A DNA stretch of 64,000 nucleotides from a bacterium (GTDB lineage: Bacteria > Cyanobacteriota > Vampirovibrionia > Gastranaerophilales > Gastranaerophilaceae): the NCBI GenBank assembly GCA_017542305.1, contig JAFXXK010000007.1, positions 49,058 to 113,057 of the forward strand, given 5' to 3'. Numbering within the stretch: position 1 is the stretch's first letter; each line of letters begins with the position of its first letter. Positions 60,896-64,000 of the stretch are shown here, piece by piece. A model generated the notes under the pieces. The model was not told the origin of the DNA, did not search any database, and saw only the letters and a program-made list of their open reading frames with translations. The position numbers and the translations under genes are program-made.

Positions 60896-60929
60896 ACAAC
60901 GGCCTGAAATTTTTCAGACCGTTGTTCTA
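60896..60929 (+). terminator. Terminator
   Basis: ACAACGG and CCGTTGT with an inner CTGAAA/TTTCAG form a long stem downstream of the lipoprotein-like gene. Confidence 0.75.
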
Positions 60930-61051
60930 AATTAATGAACTTTTATATTATAATCTCGTTAAAAATACATATTCCGATTACTATTAAATGACAATTTAAA
61001 ATTTTAATGATATTATAAACTTAAGATTACAGAACAAAAAAGGAGTTTAAT

Positions 61052-63577
61052 ATGGCAAGAGTAAATGAATATAACTGGGAAGATTATTATAACCGTGATA
61101 CCGGTGTTGATATGACAAAAGAATACACCTGGCGAGACAAAGATGATACCATTGATTTGGAAGATTCCGAATATCAAATGGATATTGTTGGTGGTTGGGG
61201 TGACGATAATATTACCGGCTCAAAACATCATATGAATATTATGTTTGGTGACTATTATTGGGGTTTAGGATATTCTACAAGCAGTCGTACAGAAAAAACT
61301 TATAACGGATATTCAGGTGATGACACAATCAATGGCGGACGTTCTATTGATTTTATTCATGGCGGCAGAGGTAACGACAGATTAAACGGTAACTGGGGTA
61401 CTAATTTATTTCAATTCAAAGCCGGTGACGGATACGACAATTTATACATGGGTGGCGGTAATGATTACCTTTACTTTTGTGATAAAAGTTTTGATGAATT
61501 AAGTTATGAGAGAAACGGTGATCATCTTGTTGTAAGATATGGTAAAGATGATGCTGTTACAGTAAAAAATTATTTTGATAATGTAAATAATGCTTCTTTA
61601 AAAGGTATTGCAGATAAAAAATTCAATATTTCCGCTGTATTAGATGCAGTTGACAATATGGATTTAGAAAAATATGAAAGATATCTAAGAGAAGGAAGAT
61701 ATTATAAGGCTGAAAAAGAACTTTCTGACAGAGAAGAAAATTTAACTAATAATCTTAACGGTAAATTTTCAAGAACTACAAAAGTTATGGATGCCATTAA
61801 CAAAAAAGGAATTAAAGCAGGTGTTGATAAAGCAAGTACAGTAAAAGGAACACCTGTTGACGATACTATAAACGGCAGTAAATATAATGATACATTATAT
61901 GGTATTGAAGGTAATGATACTATAAAAGGCGGTAGTGGTAACGATTATATCAGCGGTAGTAAGGGTGATGATAAATTATACGGTGAAGACAATAATGACA
62001 CTATAAAAGCCGGCAGCGGTGATGATTATATTAACGGTGGTAACGGCAATGATGAAATTTACGCTCAACATGGAACAAATACTATTGTTGTTGGTGCCGG
62101 TAATGATAAAATTTGGGCCGGTACAGGTAAAGATAAAATGATATTTTCAAAAAATACCGGCAATAATATAATTTATAATGCAAATAAAAACGATTTTATA
62201 AAATATAATGACACAGCATCATTTGATGACCTTAAATTTACCAAAAGCGGTAATCATCTTGTTATTTCACGCAAAAACGGATATAAAACAGAAACCGTAA
62301 AATTAGACTCTTACTTCAAGAACTCAGAAAACTTAGATAAAATAATTCTTAGTGACGGTAGTTCATACAGTATATTAAAAAATGCTATTATTAACATAAC
62401 AGGTAAAGGTACTATTAAAGGTTCTTCCTTAAACGATAAAATTAGCGGAAGTAATACCAAAGATAGTATAACAGGATCTTACGGTAACGATACTATATAT
62501 GGAAATGACGGTAATGATACAATTAAAGGAAATTCCGGTATTGATAAAATTTACGGTGGCGACGGTAATGACAGTATCAATAGCGGAAACGACAATGATT
62601 ATATTTTTGGCGGCAAAGGTAATGACAGTATAAATGCCGGTAAAGGTACAAACCAAATTTATTTTAATAAAAATAACGGAAATGATACTATTATATCCGG
62701 TTCAGGAGAAGATTACCTTGTATTTTTAAATGAAAATATGTCTAACATAAAAGCAAAATACTCTGGAGAAAATCTTTTGATTACATACTCCGGCGGATCT
62801 GTTAATTTAAAAGATTTTACCGATGGAAATCATTCTGCTAAATTTATAAAAGTCGGTTCAGAAACTAAAAATATAATAGATATGGCATATTATAATGTTA
62901 AACGAAAAGAAGGAAGTCATAATTTAACAGGTACAGATGTTAATGACAAAATAAATTCTGACCAAAAATATGATATTATAAAAGCTAAAAACGGAGATGA
63001 TTTAATTTATTTAAAAGAAAATGGCGGTTTTTCTAAAATTTATATGGGTGCAGGAAAAGATACCGTTTATGATGAAGCCGGAAATAATACTTTCTATATG
63101 TATTCAGGTAACGGAAATGATTCAATAAGAGAAAATACCGAAATAGGAGCATCTAATACATTAATTTTCTCAGGTGCAAGCAGCTTAGATGATTTGAATT
63201 TCATTAAAAATTCAAACGGATACACAATTAAATACAATAACGGAAAAGACTCCGTAAGAGTATTTATGACAGCAGATAATTATGAAGACTGGACAGATCC
63301 AAATGCTGATGATTCATATTTTGATAAAGTACAAATCGGTACAACAATATACAAAGTCTATTCAAACGGTATAAATAATCCTGATAATAATGACAGCGGA
63401 GATTTAAGTTCTCCAAAATCTCAGGCACCGGCATTAAAAGAAGTAGTTGCAGGTTGGATAAGCAGCAATAGTACATCAGATTTTGGTACTTGTTTAATCA
63501 ATAATAAAAATGAAAATATTGGTGCTATACTTGCAAATAATATAAATCAAAACAATTTTAATGACTTTTTACAATAA
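61052..63577 (+). CDS. RTX-type calcium-binding repeat protein
   Basis: The 841-residue protein has several blocks of glycine- and aspartate-rich nonapeptides (GGSGNDYIS, GGNGNDEIY, GGDGNDSIN, GGKGNDSIN). These bind calcium and mark proteins exported by type I secretion. Blocks lie at about residues 45-140, 265-370 and 455-545, separated by segments with FDDLKFTKSGNHLVIS-like beta strands. There is no N-terminal signal peptide and no recognised catalytic domain. AAGGAG precedes the ATG. No type I exporter gene is in the window. A surface or S-layer-like adhesin is as likely as a toxin. Confidence 0.85.
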   Translation: MARVNEYNWEDYYNRDTGVDMTKEYTWRDKDDTIDLEDSEYQMDIVGGWGDDNITGSKHHMNIMFGDYYWGLGYSTSSRTEKTYNGYSGDDTINGGRSIDFIHGGRGNDRLNGNWGTNLFQFKAGDGYDNLYMGGGNDYLYFCDKSFDELSYERNGDHLVVRYGKDDAVTVKNYFDNVNNASLKGIADKKFNISAVLDAVDNMDLEKYERYLREGRYYKAEKELSDREENLTNNLNGKFSRTTKVMDAINKKGIKAGVDKASTVKGTPVDDTINGSKYNDTLYGIEGNDTIKGGSGNDYISGSKGDDKLYGEDNNDTIKAGSGDDYINGGNGNDEIYAQHGTNTIVVGAGNDKIWAGTGKDKMIFSKNTGNNIIYNANKNDFIKYNDTASFDDLKFTKSGNHLVISRKNGYKTETVKLDSYFKNSENLDKIILSDGSSYSILKNAIINITGKGTIKGSSLNDKISGSNTKDSITGSYGNDTIYGNDGNDTIKGNSGIDKIYGGDGNDSINSGNDNDYIFGGKGNDSINAGKGTNQIYFNKNNGNDTIISGSGEDYLVFLNENMSNIKAKYSGENLLITYSGGSVNLKDFTDGNHSAKFIKVGSETKNIIDMAYYNVKRKEGSHNLTGTDVNDKINSDQKYDIIKAKNGDDLIYLKENGGFSKIYMGAGKDTVYDEAGNNTFYMYSGNGNDSIRENTEIGASNTLIFSGASSLDDLNFIKNSNGYTIKYNNGKDSVRVFMTADNYEDWTDPNADDSYFDKVQIGTTIYKVYSNGINNPDNNDSGDLSSPKSQAPALKEVVAGWISSNSTSDFGTCLINNKNENIGAILANNINQNNFNDFLQ

Positions 63578-63692
63578 TAAAATAATTACATGAAACTAAT
63601 TCTTTTTGGTGATTGAAAAAGTATAGACTTAGAGTTATAATATACAATAAATTAGAAATGGTGTATAAAAAAAAGTGTAAAAGGAGTAGTCT

Positions 63693-63851
63693 ATGGAAAC
63701 AGCAACAAAAACTACAAGTCCTAAGAAAGTTAAATCTAAATTTAACGATGAATTTGAGACCTATTTAAAAAAACAATGTATGAAAACTACATTCAACGGC
63801 GTGGAATTAGAAACATTTACTTGGTACAAAAAAGTACTGGGTTTAGCTTAA
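63693..63851 (+). CDS. Small protein, 52 residues
   Basis: The gene has AAGGAG six bases before the ATG, a TAA stop and a terminator 18 bases later, so it is a complete single-gene unit. The protein is basic at the start (TSPKKVKSK) and contains FETYLKKQCMKTTFNGVELETFTWYKKVLGLA. No family is recognised. Confidence 0.65.
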   Translation: METATKTTSPKKVKSKFNDEFETYLKKQCMKTTFNGVELETFTWYKKVLGLA

Positions 63852-63868
63852 AGAGTATAACTTAATGG

Positions 63869-63896
63869 GAGGTCGAAATAAAATTCGACCTTTTTA
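63869..63896 (+). terminator. Terminator of the 52-residue gene
   Basis: AGGTCGAA at 63870-63877 and TTCGACCT at 63884-63891 form an eight-base-pair stem followed by T residues. Nothing is seen in the last ~100 bases. Confidence 0.85.
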
Positions 63897-64000
63897 AGTT
63901 TATAAACAATGGTATATTATTTAAAAATTTACCATACATGTTAAAGTTGTTTAAATTTTAAAAGACACCATTTCAACATTTTTTATTTTTTATTATATAT

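Noticed and set aside
61858..62670. CRISPR-like or tandem DNA repeat array
   Set aside because: The periodicity is the RTX nonapeptide coding repeat, in frame and without unique spacers. No CRISPR array was seen anywhere in the window.

Overview
The window looks like chromosome from a non-photosynthetic relative of the cyanobacteria (Melainabacteria/Vampirovibrionia, most likely a gut Gastranaerophilales). The DNA is AT-rich. RNA polymerase beta' is split into rpoC1 and rpoC2 with the cyanobacterial breakpoint. There is a prepilin with the core FTLAEVLITLGIIG, flagellar genes (fliJ, a fliK-like gene, a flgF/flgG-like gene), and fermentative carbon genes (GH57 glycosidase, PPi-dependent phosphofructokinase). 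The lineage is inferred from these features; no database search was possible.

Layout. 1-1.8 kb: a short FtsZ and a prepilin-like protein. About 2.0-15.65 kb: an accessory island that ends in the 3' part of a tRNA-Ala gene. It carries a tyrosine recombinase, a probable secreted nuclease-like protein, a six-gene co-directional cassette (DUF2997, radical SAM, Ycf46-like AAA+, Ycf35/DUF1257, membrane TPR protein, membrane Mrr-type endonuclease), a small serine resolvase, a divergent repressor region with an operator array, an adenine methyltransferase, a possible Rep protein with palindromes upstream, and a large serine recombinase whose last codons run antisense into the tRNA. 15.6-31.6 kb: core genes on the minus strand (tRNA-Ala, dnaB, a corrinoid iron-sulfur protein pair acsC/acsD, ftsH, a DUF3137 protein, rpoC2-rpoC1-rpoB). 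31.9-44.5 kb: two paralogous secreted proteins, asd, a large lineage-type protein, gyrA, GH57, PPi-PFK and ispF, with two candidate small RNAs in the gaps. 44.6-47 kb: a flagellar operon. 47-64 kb: AsmA-like protein, WG-repeat protein, a two-domain probable sugar-active protein, acyl-ACP thioesterase, YkgJ-type protein, purine nucleoside phosphorylase, a likely rpoZ, a MerR-like regulator next to recA, and an RTX repeat protein.

How the parts work together. The strongest candidate for an undescribed system is the cassette at 3.7-10.1 kb. An AAA+ ATPase and its Ycf35/DUF2997 partners, which have plastid and cyanobacterial homologues, are combined with a radical SAM enzyme and with two membrane-anchored proteins, one of them a nuclease, inside a mobile island. 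Defence is the natural guess, but nothing in the sequence proves it. The rest is mostly housekeeping. Three genes (50255, 53057, 57504) have a -10 box exactly six bases before the ATG, which predicts leaderless mRNAs.
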